DNA of 64,000 nucleotides from Chamaea fasciata (taxonomy: Eukaryota > Chordata > Aves > Passeriformes > Sylviidae), in assembly GCA_029207755.1 (NCBI GenBank), contig JARCOQ010000003.1:86137994-86201993 (forward strand). The letters are read 5' to 3'. The position numbers and the translations under genes were made by a program. Shown piece after piece: positions 11,086-24,375 of the stretch. Position 1 is the first letter of the stretch, and the number at the start of each line of letters is the position of its first letter. The notes beneath the pieces were generated by a model, which made no database searches, was not told where the DNA came from, and saw only the letters and a list, made by a program, of their open reading frames with translations.

Positions 11086-12234
11086 GTTTTTAAAGTCCTT
11101 CATAAAAATGTTTAAGTCATAAACTATATTTTGGTCTCTGACAGTAGTAGACTATAGTACATAAGATTTTGAATCAGGAGATGTATAAAATTTAACAAAA
11201 GTCAATGCTTTACACCTTTTGCCTTCATTGAAATGACCAATAGCTTGTCAGCAAACTCAGTGAAAAATTATACTAGATAAATATTTATTTTTCTGAGGTA
11301 TATTTTATTCATGTTATACAAAGAAAAAAGATAATGGAACCACTGAAGGGAACCCCTCTAAGCATCTGCCTTGATAGAATACTAGTTATAACCAAATTAA
11401 GACACATTATCATATGAATAATATAAAATTAAATAAGTTTTTACTTTGAAAAACAAATAACAAAATAAAACCATTATTATTAAAACCATCATTAATGTAG
11501 AATTGTCACATTGTAGCACTTACACAATGAATATTTTGCTATTCATAAAAGGATAAGTAAAACTGCTTAGTCAGATGCCATATCAAATGAGGCACTAAAT
11601 ATGACCTCTGTCTCTCAGTCTTTTTCTGTCAAAGATAATAATTCAGGAGGATGGAAAATCTTAATTTTAAGATTTGACAATTTGTGGAGGATAGAATATC
11701 TAATGCAAATTTGAATCTTAATAAGTGCTGCAATGCAGCTACATATATAGTATATATAAGCATTAGACTACAAAATCTCTGTAAATATATCAACTCCCTG
11801 AAAACATTTACAAGAAAACCACATTCAGAAGACTACTAGGAATAAAAACTTTATGGGTATTGTACTGTCCTCATGTCAGAAGTGATCGTCGTTAAGTCTT
11901 TATCTTACAGAGTCAAACTACAAGAAAAATATCTCCTGCTTTTGCCTTTCTCTGCGTAACATTTCTGCAGAATAAAAATTTCTTTCAACTAGTTTATTCA
12001 GGGAGAAAAGTGAAAATGATCTGCAAATGATTCTTGATTATTGAGTGATGGAGTGGTTATGAAATGACAGAAAGTTGAAGTTGAATATGGCTCAGTATGC
12101 CATCAGTAGATTAAATATTTTTCATTCTGTCCTTTACCTCCATGTTTTTGGAGGCAAAGACCATCTGTTGACATGCAAGCAAAGTAGTTTCACAGCTTGA
12201 TTTGAGGAAAAACCTTTGTAGTAGTATTAAGTAC

Positions 12235-12264
12235 GATGGTGATGATGATGATGATGATGATGAT
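12235..12264. repeat. (GAT)n microsatellite
   Basis: Eight uninterrupted GAT units (12241-12264) follow an imperfect GATGGT start. No element surrounds it. Confidence 0.95.
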
Positions 12265-13069
12265 ACAGCTAAGGCAGGCTCTGAAAAATTCAGTGCCCTA
12301 ATATAGACAACTGTAATGAGAGGATTGGGCTACATTTCAGTAACAATGCTGGCATAGTAGTTGCCAGTGAGCTTGTAACTGCTTCATTACCCATGCTTGA
12401 CCCCTTGTGATGAATATGCGGAGCCATGACAGATTCAGATGGCAAGGGAACAAGCAAATTAATTACTTTCCCAAATTAAATTTTTCATCAGAATTGTAAT
12501 GAAAAATAAAAAATGCCACTAGGGGTTGAAAATGCCCAAACTAAGTGCCAAATTCTGATCTACTGTCAATTGAATTGCTGTGGCTTCATTGTGAACTGAA
12601 ATGTAAATGTTTCCTCAGGCACAGAGAAATATATTTGACTTTCTTCACGTACGATCATTCTAGTCAATAGCTCTAGTGTAACGAGCAAGACATTATTTCT
12701 AAGGATAGGCTTACTCAATGAGTACTTACCTGGGGTTTTTTTGTGAAGTCGAAATAGAGCTTCATTCAAGATGTACCAAAACATTTAGATACCTTTGAAT
12801 TAATTTTACATTTTTCTTTATTGGCCTAACAAACCAGGTATGTTTTAAATATTCCCCAAATTAAATGAGATTTACATTTCATTGGAATAATCTTGTAATA
12901 TTTTTCTTTCCATAAGTGGGTAACATGGTGTACTTCAGTTCTTCTATCAAACTGATAATGTCAACCATTGCACCTGTTTCCAGTGGTCACTTGGTACTTT
13001 GAATGGCTAACAAGCAAACTAACATGAAATAATCTTATCCTTAAGTTGATCAAGAAAATGAAAGCAAGA

Positions 13070-13160
13070 ACAAAAGCAAAACAAACAAAAAACCCCCAAC
13101 AAACCAAAAAACCATAAAATAAGAAAAACAACCAAAACCTAAAACCCACAGCCCAAACCA
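13070..13160. repeat. A/C-rich low-complexity tract
   Basis: About 90 bases almost without G or T, built from 'aaaacc', 'aaacaaac' and 'aaaaaccccc' words. It is a low-complexity sequence that can seed false open frames on the minus strand. Confidence 0.85.
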
Positions 13161-15796
13161 GCATATAACATATAATCAGAAAATTTGTGGTAAGAATTTT
13201 CCTTATTGGAAACAGTAACTCTAAGAAGCTATGGACAGGCAAGATAGGGTTTTTAAGACAAATCTCTGAACTACAGTAATCTGAAGGTAAAATTAGCAGT
13301 GGTTGAATCTAAATTGTTGAAATCTAGAATATTATCAAGCTAAATCTAAAAGGGTACTCCAGTTATGTTCTGATGGTCTTTAGTTGTGTTCTGACCCTAC
13401 TTTTGGAATTCGTAAACTCCATTTAATCTTCTTTTATATGGGCAAACCTTGATTCCTATCAAAGGAAAAGTCTGATGGAAAGGCTGTTCTGGTATATCCA
13501 GATTACCCCTAAAATAAATAACCAGACAAGTAATAGCCAGAGACAAACAGCAGTGCAGATAGTAAGTTAAACTTTTTTCATGGGCATCACAGGGATTCTG
13601 GACAATTACTTCTGATGACTTCAGTGACACTAAAGCTAAGTGGAATGTATTGCAAATACGTGCTTGGTTTGTACCTAGCTCAAGACACAGGAAGCAAAAG
13701 CTTCTCTCCACTTATTTAAAATTCAGTTTCCCAACTCTATACTATCTTTCTTCTTTATTTGACCGCCTAAGTGAGATAAAGTGCATTTCATTGCATATTA
13801 ACATAGTATGTGGAAGAATCAGATTTCAGTCTTGGTAAGGATGTTGGTACACAATAGTTCTAAGAGTGGTTAACTAAATATAAGCATATACTCACAAATT
13901 TTAGATTTTGAATTATGACGTAGCCCACCAAAAATTTAATCTTCTAAATGTAAGTTTCTATTAGTGAGGAATTCAGCAACACACCAGACGGCTGAACTCT
14001 TGTTCTGTCATTTTGTAAAAAATTGAACTTGCGAAGATTGAAATACATGCGTAGCTTAAAACCTCCTGGAGACAGTGTATTTCTTTCTAATGATTTAGAG
14101 AACACTCAACATATGCTACCCTATGTGTCAAGACTGGTCTCTTTTTTGCCTTTCTTCTGCTTGTAGAGTACAGATTAACTTGACTTTGCTCTTTAAATGA
14201 CTACAGCAAAACTGATCCAGAGTGATGGTCTGTGATTTACCTTGACATCAGTGAGGAAAATGTGCATTTTAAATTCACTAGTGATGATTCCTTTACCTTT
14301 AGATTAATAATACCTTGCATATTGCAAGCTGCTAGACATTTGAAACCAATAGGATATCTGTGAAACCATTCTTCACTAAAAAAAAAGATCTTACAAACAG
14401 AACTTGGAGTCTCTCTAGTCCTTCAAATTATGTTTCTGCGCTGAGGGTCCTGAAGGCTCCAATAAGGTTCTGCTTCACCTATTAATGTCATGATATGTAT
14501 TAAACTTTGTTTAATTGTAGCTCTTTTGCAGTTTTCTTGCTGCAGTTATGGTATTAAGAATATTTTTTTTTTTATATGTAGGAAATGTACTATGCAAATA
14601 CAAGTCCAGTTTCTGGGAGAAAAGGTCTGAAAAGACTTAAAATGACGTACAGTTCTGTAAATCTAATACATACTAGGCAATTTGGTAGATGAAGAACAGA
14701 AGTAGTTGTTCTGTGCACAAATACAGAATAGTGGAAGAAATCATCATGGCTTTTGGAAAATTATTTCTTGCCTTACATACCTTGTCAAACAGTCATCAAG
14801 TTTGTGAATAGGGGTCAATCCCACTGACATGTATTGTTAGATTACCAAAAGTCTTTTGACAGGGAAATAGAAAAACTTTGGATTAAAATAGAAGTTTTTC
14901 GCATGATTAAGAGACAAAAAATAGAACATAAAGATAAATGATCAATTTTCATAGTGGTTGGAATTCACAGGGGAGATCCCCAAGAAACTGTGCCAGATAT
15001 GCTGATGTGACCTTTGACAACAGTGAAATGACAAATTCTCTGATGTTATTGTGTTATTCATTTTAGCAAGTACCAATATGTTTTGTGAATAATCATGAAA
15101 AGTTCTTACTATACTGGTGGACAATAAATCCATTAAACCAAAATATAGAAATAAATAAAGATATCACATTGCATCAAAAATTATGTGTTCTGAGCTGATC
15201 ATCGTGAGTCAGTCTGAAATCAGGGGGTTAAGGTAAATTGTTTCATATGAATATCTGCTCAGTATTTAGTAGCAGTAGATAACAAGCAGATGGTTACACT
15301 GTGAAGAACTGTTTGAAAGTAATAGACAACTGCTATATTAGACTGTAAAGAATTAGGTTACTATTTGAATGTATATACTGGATTTCTAAATTTCAGAAAA
15401 AGTGTATTAAAATGGAAAGTTTCAGAAAAACAGAAATAAAGGCAGTGCATTAAATCAGTCTGAGAAGGAATGACAAGTCACAGCTAAATAAATTTGGACT
15501 CTTCATTATGAGTAAAATATGTGCAAAGGATAACCTGACAGAGGTTTATAGGGTCAAGGGGGGCGTGAAAATTATAGGCAAGGAGGATAGGGATTGATTT
15601 TTCATTATTTTTTCCAGCACAAGATTGAAAGGACATTAGAACCAGCCAGGAAGAAACTAGCTTAAAACAGAAGGACAAGACGTTTCGAGCAATGGCTTGT
15701 CAAGCTGTCTTTACTCTAGGAAACTGTACCTGTTAAAAGTTTAACAAGTTTGACAGAGACAGACTATTAATGGAAGAAAAAATGCAGAACCTCTAA

Positions 15797-16110
15797 GTTT
15801 GGGAAGAATCCCTGGGTATTTTCTAGTTTTACATCCTTGTTCAATCATGGTCAGCTACCATAGGTTGCTCAGGACTATGTCTCCACTGATGAAGCCTCCA
15901 AAACTTGTTTGGTCAATCTAATCTTGTGTTTGATCTTCCTCACAGTATTTTCTTTTTCTTATGCTTAAATGGAATTACTTGTATTTCTATATGTGGCCAC
16001 TGTGTGTTGTCCTGTCACTGAACAACTCTGGATAGTCTGGATACATCTTTTTTACCTCTCCCACAATGTATTTATATATGTTGATAAGAAGATATGCTAA
16101 TTACCTCTGT
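15797..16110 (-). mobile_element. Old CR1 LINE 3' end
   Basis: This is diverged but colinear with reverse-complement CR1: 'tgttcaatcatggtcagcta', 'aggttgctcaggactatgtc', 'ttgtcctgtcactgaacaac', 'tatttatatatgttgataag'. It covers only 3' untranslated sequence. The terminal octamer tail is not clear, so the left edge is approximate. Divergence is visibly greater than in the copies at 6186 and 39518. Confidence 0.75.
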
Positions 16111-19100
16111 CTTAGGACAATTGAGTACATGAGGGAACAGCCCACCATGGCAATATGACTTATGATACTGATGCACAATAGTCACATAATGATAACACGA
16201 ACTCAAAGTTCACTTAGCACTCTGCCCAAGAATTTCCATGCAAGCTACAGAACAAGCTTGAGTCATTTACCCAAATGCCAATGTTAATAGGCATTTTGAA
16301 TGTTATAGTATATTAGAGATATCAGAAAATCTAACAAACATGGCTTGGTATTGATGAGAGAACTGTTCCCATGTGAAGCAGAACCTGAAGGCCAGACACA
16401 GTGGTTTGGGTATCTCAGATGTGATTAGACAACAGTGTGTGAGCTGTCAAGTTGTTACAGATGAGTTCATCCCCAATTTATGTGTTTTCTGGCATCAGTC
16501 CTTGTTTTTAATTATGCTTTTCTTACATTACACATTTTGCATATTGTAACATAAAATGAATACTAAGTGTTAAAAACATCCTGTTTATTATCCTGACTGT
16601 TGAAGTACCACACTCATTGGTAACAGGTAACTGCATAACTGAAAGACTTCTAGATTCTTTGGAGTAATATTTGCTTCTTTCTGGATCAAAAATATCCAGA
16701 AAAATAATCTGTGTTATTGTGAAGGTCTTTCTTCTATCTTAGACCGGCACAGAAGTTTCAACCTGTACCTGTATGAGTGTTAATTAAGAAGAAAAAATTC
16801 AATAATTCAATACTTCTGTCACCAATACAGACTTCAACAGTTATCAGTCAGACTCATGAAATGACAAACTGTGTCAGACTCACAGAATGAAGAACAGTGC
16901 CACTACAATGCCTATAGATCAGATTGCAATTTTGATTTTTTAAAATAAGAGTGACTTTTATTTCATCAAGGTAAGGCTGCTAGATTTTGTGTGTCATTAC
17001 TAGTACTTTCTTTCTTTTTCTTTCATCTTCAAGTACATGTTTGCAATCAAGACAAAAAAAACCCAACATTCTGCATATTTTTGTTTCATACCTTTCAAAT
17101 ATAACATGTGAATGTAGTACATTTTGTTACGATTTCCCGGTGTTCCACTAGAATAATGCAAATAAAATACTAGTAATTATTAACATTGTGTTTATTTAAT
17201 TTCCTCTTCTGCTTTACTTCAATACGTCTCAACATATAAGCCTTCATTTTTACGCAGTGCTATAGGGCTACAATGGTGAACAGAAATGCCTTAGTTTTCC
17301 AACAAATGAAAAATTCCATTCTGCTTTGTAAAGAGCAATCTGGACATCCTTTAATTCAAAGCCAACTCCTGACCTTGTCTATACGCATAAATTAAGTTTA
17401 CATTTTCTTGCCTTGAGTGAGTTCATAACATAGCTGAGACTAACCACAGATGATTTCAGTTTCACTTGTTATTCTTTTTGTAATGCAGTGAGAATATATA
17501 AGAACAAAAAAAGGAAAGCAAACAAGCAACCCTCCTCCATATGCTAAAGTTTAGAAATCTTGGTGTTGTTTGGAAAGATACACACACGTCCTAACATTAT
17601 TATACCACTGTGGAAGCTCAGTATAATCGATGAAGCTAGACTGGCATGTAATTGAAGGCTATAAACATGACAGTGGGAAAGATAAAAGGTTGTTTAGGTA
17701 TAAACTGGAAAATCTTAATCAAAGAAAAGCATAGACTGATTACAAGGAAACCTTCCAGAATACAGGACAGCCTTTCAGATTGCAAAAGAGCCCATATGGA
17801 CAGGTGGCAGATGTTCTATATTTGAGCTTTTAAAAGATAACTCGAGCAAAGCATTTTTAACACACACTTTAAAAAAATCAATAACATCAGAAAGATGGAG
17901 AAGGTAATTAGAGGTCAGAAAACTGGTACTCGGTTAGCTTCAATCCTGATAAAATCCAAATGAAAACTATCCATAATTAGATAGTACAATAAACAAGGAT
18001 GTATGGAAGAGGAACCTCTGCTGTTGTGTTACACTGTCAAGAATTGTTATACCAATGCAAAACCATGTTCTGCAGAAAAAAAATCAGAAAGTCTTGATTT
18101 CAGTTGTTCCACCACTATTCCATATATTATCACATTCCAAAATTGACACTGAAGGTAATGTGAAAAAAAGAAAAGAAATCCCCGCACCCAAATAGAAGCA
18201 AAGTGAAATGCTCATTGGTTTTTCATGTCTTCTCTCCCTCCTGAGGTGTCTGAACAGCAAAACATGCCTGCACTTCTTTTCTGTTCATTTTAGTAATCCG
18301 ACTTTTGAGTTTAAAGTTTGCTGCCCATCATTATTTAAATACATTTACCATCACCATTTCAATCACATTAAAACAATTCTGCTGATGGCATATTTTGATA
18401 TTGTTTAGTACAAGTCTCCTGGCGTACCATAAGTAGGAGTAGGAGTGCAAATTCTATATTTAGAGTGCATTTTCTACATGAGTTCCTTCATTTTGTTTCA
18501 CTATATTAGTGAAGTACCATTAATGAAAGTTTTGTCCTTTTGGGGAGGTCAAAATGTAAGAACGCCATGGCACACCATGTTACTTAAAAAGTATTTGGTT
18601 TTTTTAGATAATATGATAACTTTCTTCTTTACTTTCATCTAAATAAAAGAAAGCAAAATTAATTCTTTATAATCATTAAAGATGCTTTACTTGAATTAAG
18701 CTGTTTTTGCCTATTATGAAGCAGTCCCAAGCAAAAATGACAAGTGATAGGCAAATTATACCATTCAACTATTTAGTAAGAAAATCATCAGTTTTTCACG
18801 AAGAAGAAATGGTGAACATGGTGTTAATTTGAAGATTATCACTCTATCTTATTATCACACAGTCACATCTCTTGTTTCCAGTTACTCATTAGGCAAAAAA
18901 TGTTCTATGTTTAACTCAGTCTTTTGTTAGGATTGTGTGATCCAGTGCTCAATTTTGAAATCTGTGGTCAAAACCAGGCTAACATCAATCTATTTATAAT
19001 TTGTACAAACCATTTGTGCACCTATTTTCTTTGTGCATATCATCTAGTTTACAGTATAGAAGAAATGCTAATATTTTTTATAATTATATAGATTTTATGG

Positions 19101-19496
19101 AAGGTAAATACAAAACATATTTATATTTAAATGAATTAAAAAATTTAGGATAGAAATGGAGATATAGCACTGGAGATAAATTTAAACAAAATATGAAGAT
19201 TGTTTTATGCAGTTTCAACATTGATTTCAATGCTTAATTGTATTCATGATCTACTTTCAAAGCAAACGTAAGTGCATTTAAAAATAGATGGAAGAAAAAG
19301 AATTCTTAACTTCACTGATGTGTACTTACTGGCCACTATACCAATGTTAGCTCATTATCATTGTAAAAATTCATTTTATAACACTAAAAATGCAACAGTA
19401 TAGAATGCGGCCTTACATATGCAGAGTTTTTTGAAAACATTACTTATTTCTGTTATGTGGATTTCAAGCATTTAAAAAATTCACTTTGATTATGCA
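16111..19496. other. AT-rich sequence, nothing recognised
   Basis: No repeat family, exon or RNA gene was recognised. Frames of 66 and 65 codons on the plus strand (18208-18408, 18445-18642) have no domain. Confidence 0.5.
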
Positions 19497-19905
19497 GTCA
19501 CAGAAACACAAAACTGTTACGGTTGGAAGCAACCTCTGGAAATAATTCAGTCCAAACCCCCTCACAAAGCAGGGTCACCTGGAGCAAGTGACACAGGAAC
19601 ACCTCCAGGTGGGTTTTGAATGCCTCCCTGGGCAGCCTGTTCAGTGCTGTGCTACCCTCAATGTAAAGACGTTCATCCTCATGTTGAGGTGGATCTTTTT
19701 GTGTTTTAGTTTCTGGCCAGTTTTCCTCATACTGTCACTGGACACGACTAAAAAGAGTCTGGCACCATCCTCCTGGCCCCTGCCTTTGAGATACTTGTGC
19801 GTAATGATGAGATCCCCTCTTAGTCTTTTTCTTTCTAGACCAAAAAAGCCCAATAGTGATAGCTTAGATTTTAGAAAATATTCTCTTATCTGGACTGAAA
19901 ACCTG
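19497..19905 (-). mobile_element. CR1 LINE 3' end, about 400 bp
   Basis: Reverse-complement CR1 words run in order: 'cacagaaacacaaaactg' tail, 'ggttggaagcaacctctgg', 'cagggtcacctggagcaag', 'gcctccctgggcagcctgtt', 'catcctcatgttgaggtgg' and 'gatgagatcccctcttagtc'. The 'tgttgaggtggatcttttt' block marks a subfamily different from the 6186 copy. Frames of 106 (plus) and 90 (minus) codons are inside the repeat and are not genes. The 'tcaatgtaaagacgttcatc' site is not expanded here. Confidence 0.88.
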
Positions 19906-21804
19906 TGAGCCAAGTTTTAGCTTAGTGGTGTTTTTGCTGTAAGAATAAACCTTTGAAAAGAGGGCTTCTGTAAAGAATGTTTACCTTACTTTTATTTAAA
20001 TATCAGGAGAATATAGAAGATACACAAGGATGTATACCAAACTTATATGCAACCAAGCTAAGATTAGGGATTTTAATTAAATGTCTGAGTGGAGCAATTA
20101 AATTTAGGAGAACTGAATCCAAGTCCTGTATTTTTTAATTATGAGGATATATAACTTTCACAATAACACTCTTCAGCTAGAGAAAGAACAAGCAATTTTT
20201 TCTTATTTTCAAGCAACAAACTTTTCTGTCTTAATTCTATGTCAAGAATTGTGAGGCTTTTTCATAGATAACAGTCTTCTTTTTTTTGTCTTTTTTTTTT
20301 TTTGAGGTTAAATGGATTGGCCAATTTTCTCTTTCCAATTCCATTTGTACTGAATGAGTCACTTTATTGTAACAAAGTGAGGCCTTTCACTTCTAAAGCT
20401 TTACCTATTTTTCCCATTTCAAAGTTTGAAAACACATCTTTGGAGATTAAAGCATTTTTCATTCTGTCATTTGGCAGTTGATAGGTTAGACCTACCCCTC
20501 TCTGTAAAGTAGGGTATTGTTGACTCATAAAACAGATGATGAAACCTAAAAAAAATATATATTTCCACCATTGAAATAACCTGATTTTTTTTTTCTACAT
20601 ATCTAAGTGATTTTTAATTCCTAAGGCCATTACACTTTCTTTGGATTGGTTTTTGAAGATAGTCTTTGTCTTTTTCTGTACCTTATTGAAATTTGGGCTA
20701 CATTTTGTACTTAACTGTACTGTAACTAATAGCTATTCTTGATGCAGTCATATAAAATCCTATCATATAAATAAATCAATTAATATTTAAAGTTTTCCTT
20801 TACTGGGATGTCTTTTCCAACTACAAATATACCACCAATGCACATACAAGTCCTAATATTCAAGGGCATTGATTTGACTTATAAAAGGGCTGTGAGAAAC
20901 AAATGAGAACCAGAAGACTTCAGCCTTTTGTGGTGTTGTTTTAATATATGTGAAAGACTGGTCCAGCAAAGTATGCTCCATCATCCAGGGGTTTTAATGG
21001 CAGTCCAATCAGTTTTAAGCTTTGCTTAGTCAATAAAAAAAGTATTGATTAAAAGATGGATTTTCTAATTTGTGGAACAGTGCAGTAATTGGATAATAAC
21101 AGGTTCTCACATTAAGATTTTTATGAGGATATCACTTTATCTTTAAGCTGAATTTCCTTAACATGGCTGCTTTTAACTCAGGGTAATTTTAAATCTTCTA
21201 TATAATTGTAAAAATAAACTGTTGGGTATAAATATGTATTCAAACACAATCATAGTAGACGTAAAATGTTCTACCATCAATGACCCATGGACAAATACCA
21301 ATGAGCTCAATGAGCTGTAAGTCAATATTGGCTTTATATTCATTAGATTATAGCATTTTACAGACATTGTGTTGAGCACTAAGCTGTGATACTTGCTGAA
21401 TAACATTATTGGCTTATACTTAATGATTATATGAAATAGCTCCCATTTAAAATTGAGCCTAATTGTGCTTTGGTACATCCTAGACACGAAGTAAGTTCTG
21501 CGTTACAGAAACACAGTAAAAAATATACAGCCATAAGACTACATTGAATCATTTTAATGTTGATTGCTCAGTATTTCACTTATGCAGAAGGATCTTTATT
21601 TTGTATCTTCTTCTTGATCAGGAGGAAATAAAAAAATATGTGTGAATGATGTAATGTCTCTAAGCTTCAGTGCAACAGAAACTTCCATATGAATATCAAG
21701 ACTGAACAGAGATACTTCTCTTTTAAGAAACATATCTCATTTAGTGTAAGACTCAGTACTACATACGTTGTTTGGAAAACTGGTGGGTTGTCCTGTGTCT
21801 TTTA
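19906..21804. other. AT-rich sequence with short T-runs
   Basis: T-rich runs at about 20279-20302 are the only clear feature. A minus-strand frame of 104 codons (21173-21487) shows no domain or signal and is unremarkable at this base composition. Confidence 0.5.
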
Positions 21805-22013
21805 CAGTCAAGGAAATATAATAGAAGAGCACAAAGCAGTACTCTGCATTATGCTGTATAAGCAAATTATCTGCATTAATTTAAAATAGAGTTCAGCAAG
21901 CTTAGGAGAGAAACTCTTAAAAAAAGGAGTATTCTTAAATTTAGAAATTAAGTAATCCAGTATATCAGTACTGAGTGCTGCTTTGTGCTCTTCTATCATA
22001 TTTCCTTGAGCTG
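21805..22013. repeat. Inverted duplication with exon-like arms
   Basis: The left arm 21805-21844 and right arm 21973-22013 are reverse complements with only about three differences, separated by about 130 bases. Reading outward to inward on each strand, both arms encode Q-G-N-(I/M)-I-E-E-H-K-A-(V/A)-L. Both are preceded by a pyrimidine run plus AG (plus strand 'tcttttacag', minus strand 'ttgctaccag'), like splice acceptors. The minus-strand frame continues for 78 codons (21808-22044). I do not recognise the peptide. It could be an inverted duplicated exon, a foldback element or chance. Confidence 0.75.
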
Positions 22014-22312
22014 GTAGCAAAAGAAAATTGAGTTTTTCAGGCAAGACCTTTCTCTTCTGAACTCATACCAGCTGTGACGAATGGCTAGTCTTTTACAACC
22101 CCAAATCATGGTTTAAGGCAGTATAGCCCAAATACAAACATACCTTTTATGACACTTCTATTTTGGATTTCTTAATTTCTAAACCAAAGAATGGTCCTTT
22201 TTTTTTTAAATATAGTTTCTTGCCTTAGCTTGTTAAATTCTCTTTTAAATTAATATAGGTAGTTTGCTTGTACTTACCAGTACAGAAGATCATTCCAGAA
22301 TTTACTTCTACC

Positions 22313-22330
22313 TTTTTTTTTTTTTTTTTT
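22313..22330. repeat. Poly-T run
   Basis: Eighteen consecutive T, about 110 bases upstream of a CR1 3' end. No relation to that CR1 is apparent. Confidence 0.9.
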
Positions 22331-22442
22331 GGCAAAGAACTACTTTCAATCTGCGTTTCTTATAGCTATCCTTCTATTGTTATAATAGTAGTACTATTTA
22401 GGTTTTATAACTTAGATAGTCACTTTTTATCCTGGAAATATA

Positions 22443-22845
22443 TCACAAAATCACAAAATGATTGAGGTTGAAAGGGACCTCTAGAGGTCATCTTGCCCAA
22501 TCCCTCTGCTCAAGTAGGGCCACCTAGAACACATTACCCAGGATCATGTCTAGATGAATTTCGAAACCAAGGAAGAAGTCTCCTTCTCTGGGCATCTTCT
22601 TCCAGTACTCAGCATCATCACAGTTAAAAAATTATTTGCTTACGTTCAGACTGCACCTCCCGTGTTTGAGTTTGCGCCCATTGCCCCTTGTCCTGTCACT
22701 TAAACCACAGAAAGAGCCTGTCTGCTTCTTCTTACTCCCATCATTTAGGTATTTATATGCACTGATAAGATCTCCACTTTCTCTGGTGTGAAATATATGA
22801 TCTTGATCAGACTTCATAGAGGTGACTTGTCTCATCTCTGCATTT
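22443..22845 (-). mobile_element. CR1 LINE 3' end, about 400 bp
   Basis: Colinear reverse-complement CR1: octamer tail 'cacaaaatcacaaaatgatt', 'gaggttgaaagggacctcta', 'gaggtcatcttgcccaatc', 'gcgcccattgccccttgtcc', 'cactgataagatctccactt'. A minus-strand frame of 67 codons (22632-22835) is inside the repeat. The site homologous to the other copies' homopolymers reads 'cagttaaaaaattattt', only mildly A-rich. Confidence 0.88.
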
Positions 22846-23680
22846 TCGTGTTGTGCTAAACAAGCAAAGGTATTTTAAAGTCTCTTCTTAAAATAAATAA
22901 TGAAATTATCCTTTACCTTTACTGCAGTGCAGGTCTGTGCACTTTGTACCCAATTGCAAGCTTGTGTAAGCAAGCACTAGGTCGAGGTTAATGTGCATTA
23001 CTATCCAATCTTGAAATTTTAAACTTAGAGAGATTTTTATCTATTAGTTGATCTTATATTTGAACATAGATATATGATGCCAAAATTTTAATAGACTGAA
23101 GAAATACCTACAGTTAATTTCTTTGAAAGATGTGGTTATTTCAGAAGGGTTGTACACTTTATGAAAATAACAGCAACAGGACAACTTTATTCATTTGTTT
23201 TCTTCTTGACCACTCCAGCCTATGGGTTGGAAAACTTTGCTTTTTTTAGACAAAAAATAATGGAAACCAAAGCACAAAATACTTGAAATTTCAAGTATTA
23301 TTTTATTCATGGCAAAATAATATATTAATGATTCTAAGGCAAGTATTTGGTATACTCTAATAAAGAGTGGTCTAAATTTGATATTGAAGGACTGTTTAAC
23401 TAAATATATGGAGAAAATTATGTCTTCTTTAAGTATTTGTGAAAGAATTAACATAAAAGAGGACAAAGTTAGAATAAGTAGCTAAATTATAAATTCAAAA
23501 TGGTTATCATATTACAGCATTTTCCCGATTTTTTTTTTCAGTACTTTCCCAATTGCTGTGTTATCTGCTCCTTTTCCTTGTACTGGGCATGCCTCACAGA
23601 ATCAGATTGTCTTTCTAGAATTCCTTACACAGGCTTAATTCCTATTGCTAGATAAGATCTGAGTCTGTTCAGGGACCAGG
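22846..23680. other. AT-rich sequence, nothing recognised
   Basis: A minus-strand frame of 91 codons (23191-23466) has no recognisable domain. No repeat was identified. Confidence 0.5.
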
Positions 23681-23897
23681 TGTAGCAGGGAATCCCACCC
23701 CCCACAAGGGTTTGTCTGTTGCTACTTAACCTGTCAGGTAACTCAAGCAGGACAAGCTGTTTTGTAGTGAGTTATTTTGGCACTATGGGGTTAACCCTGA
23801 TCTGGCATCTCCCAGCTGCAAATAAACATCTTAATGTTGAGGTGAGATTTGGGAAAATAAGCCAGATTTCTGACTGACAGGCCCCTCACTTTACGAC

Positions 23898-23904
23898 TAT
23901 AAAA
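23898..23904 (+). promoter_or_regulatory. LTR TATA box
   Basis: TATAAAA in the context 'gactataaaagcc' is the core promoter of the family C LTR and is intact. It would start transcription to the right, about 30 bases downstream. Activity is inferred, not shown. Confidence 0.6.
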
Positions 23905-24219
23905 GCCACTCCAAACTTTCACAAAGGAGAAATCTGTACATTTCCCTGGAATTGTGTGGAGTTTCTCTCTTGAGTAGGGATGCCTGGAGTTACTGCCAAG
24001 GATTAAGTGAAGGAATCTGTGCACATTATTGTCATTTCAGTATTAAATTACATTCAACTCCTAATCAAAACTGTATCATTTGCTAGCTTTAATCAAGCTA
24101 TATCCCTTGATATAGTGCACTGTTTTATGTTCTGTTTTAATCTACTAGTAGTTGTTTAGTTTTATACTGAGTAGTAAGTAATTCTGATTAAGATCTCTCA
24201 ACTGTAGTCGTGTCTGTTT

Positions 24220-24225
24220 AATAAA
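24220..24225 (+). promoter_or_regulatory. LTR polyadenylation signal
   Basis: AATAAA lies about 320 bases downstream of the TATA box in the same LTR and orientation, as expected for an LTR polyadenylation signal. It is intact. Confidence 0.6.
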
Positions 24226-24375
24226 TAATTAATTTTTATTAATAGACCTGACCTGTCATTATTAGAATTTGTGGCTCAAAGTGATTCCTTAAATCTCAAC
24301 TGTTGCCAAAACCTGAGGCTAAGGCAGGGCTTGTCTAAAACTTCCACTTATCCCATGGCACTGAAACCACCTTAC

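Larger units (their letters stand above)
11086..15796. other. AT-rich sequence, mostly unique
   Basis: Apart from the GAT microsatellite and A/C-rich tract listed separately, nothing was recognised. Frames of 93 and 104 codons on the minus strand (12961-13242, 13397-13711) have no recognisable domain. The first owes its hydrophobic, Phe/Leu-rich look to the A/C-rich tract read on the other strand. Confidence 0.5.
23681..24375 (+). mobile_element. Solo LTR of an avian endogenous retrovirus, family C
   Basis: The left edge is TGTAGCAGGG and the block reads colinearly with a bird LTR known from memory: 'caggtaactcaagcaggaca', 'gcactatggggttaaccctg', 'cagctgcaaataaac', 'gactataaaagccactccaa', 'ttaataaataattaattttt'. 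It has the parts of an LTR in order: U3, TATA box (23898-23904), transcribed part and AATAAA (24220-24225), with a right edge near CTTACA at 24375. No gag or pol sequence adjoins, so it is a solo LTR. A clean target-site duplication was not found, so edges are approximate. Confidence 0.78.
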
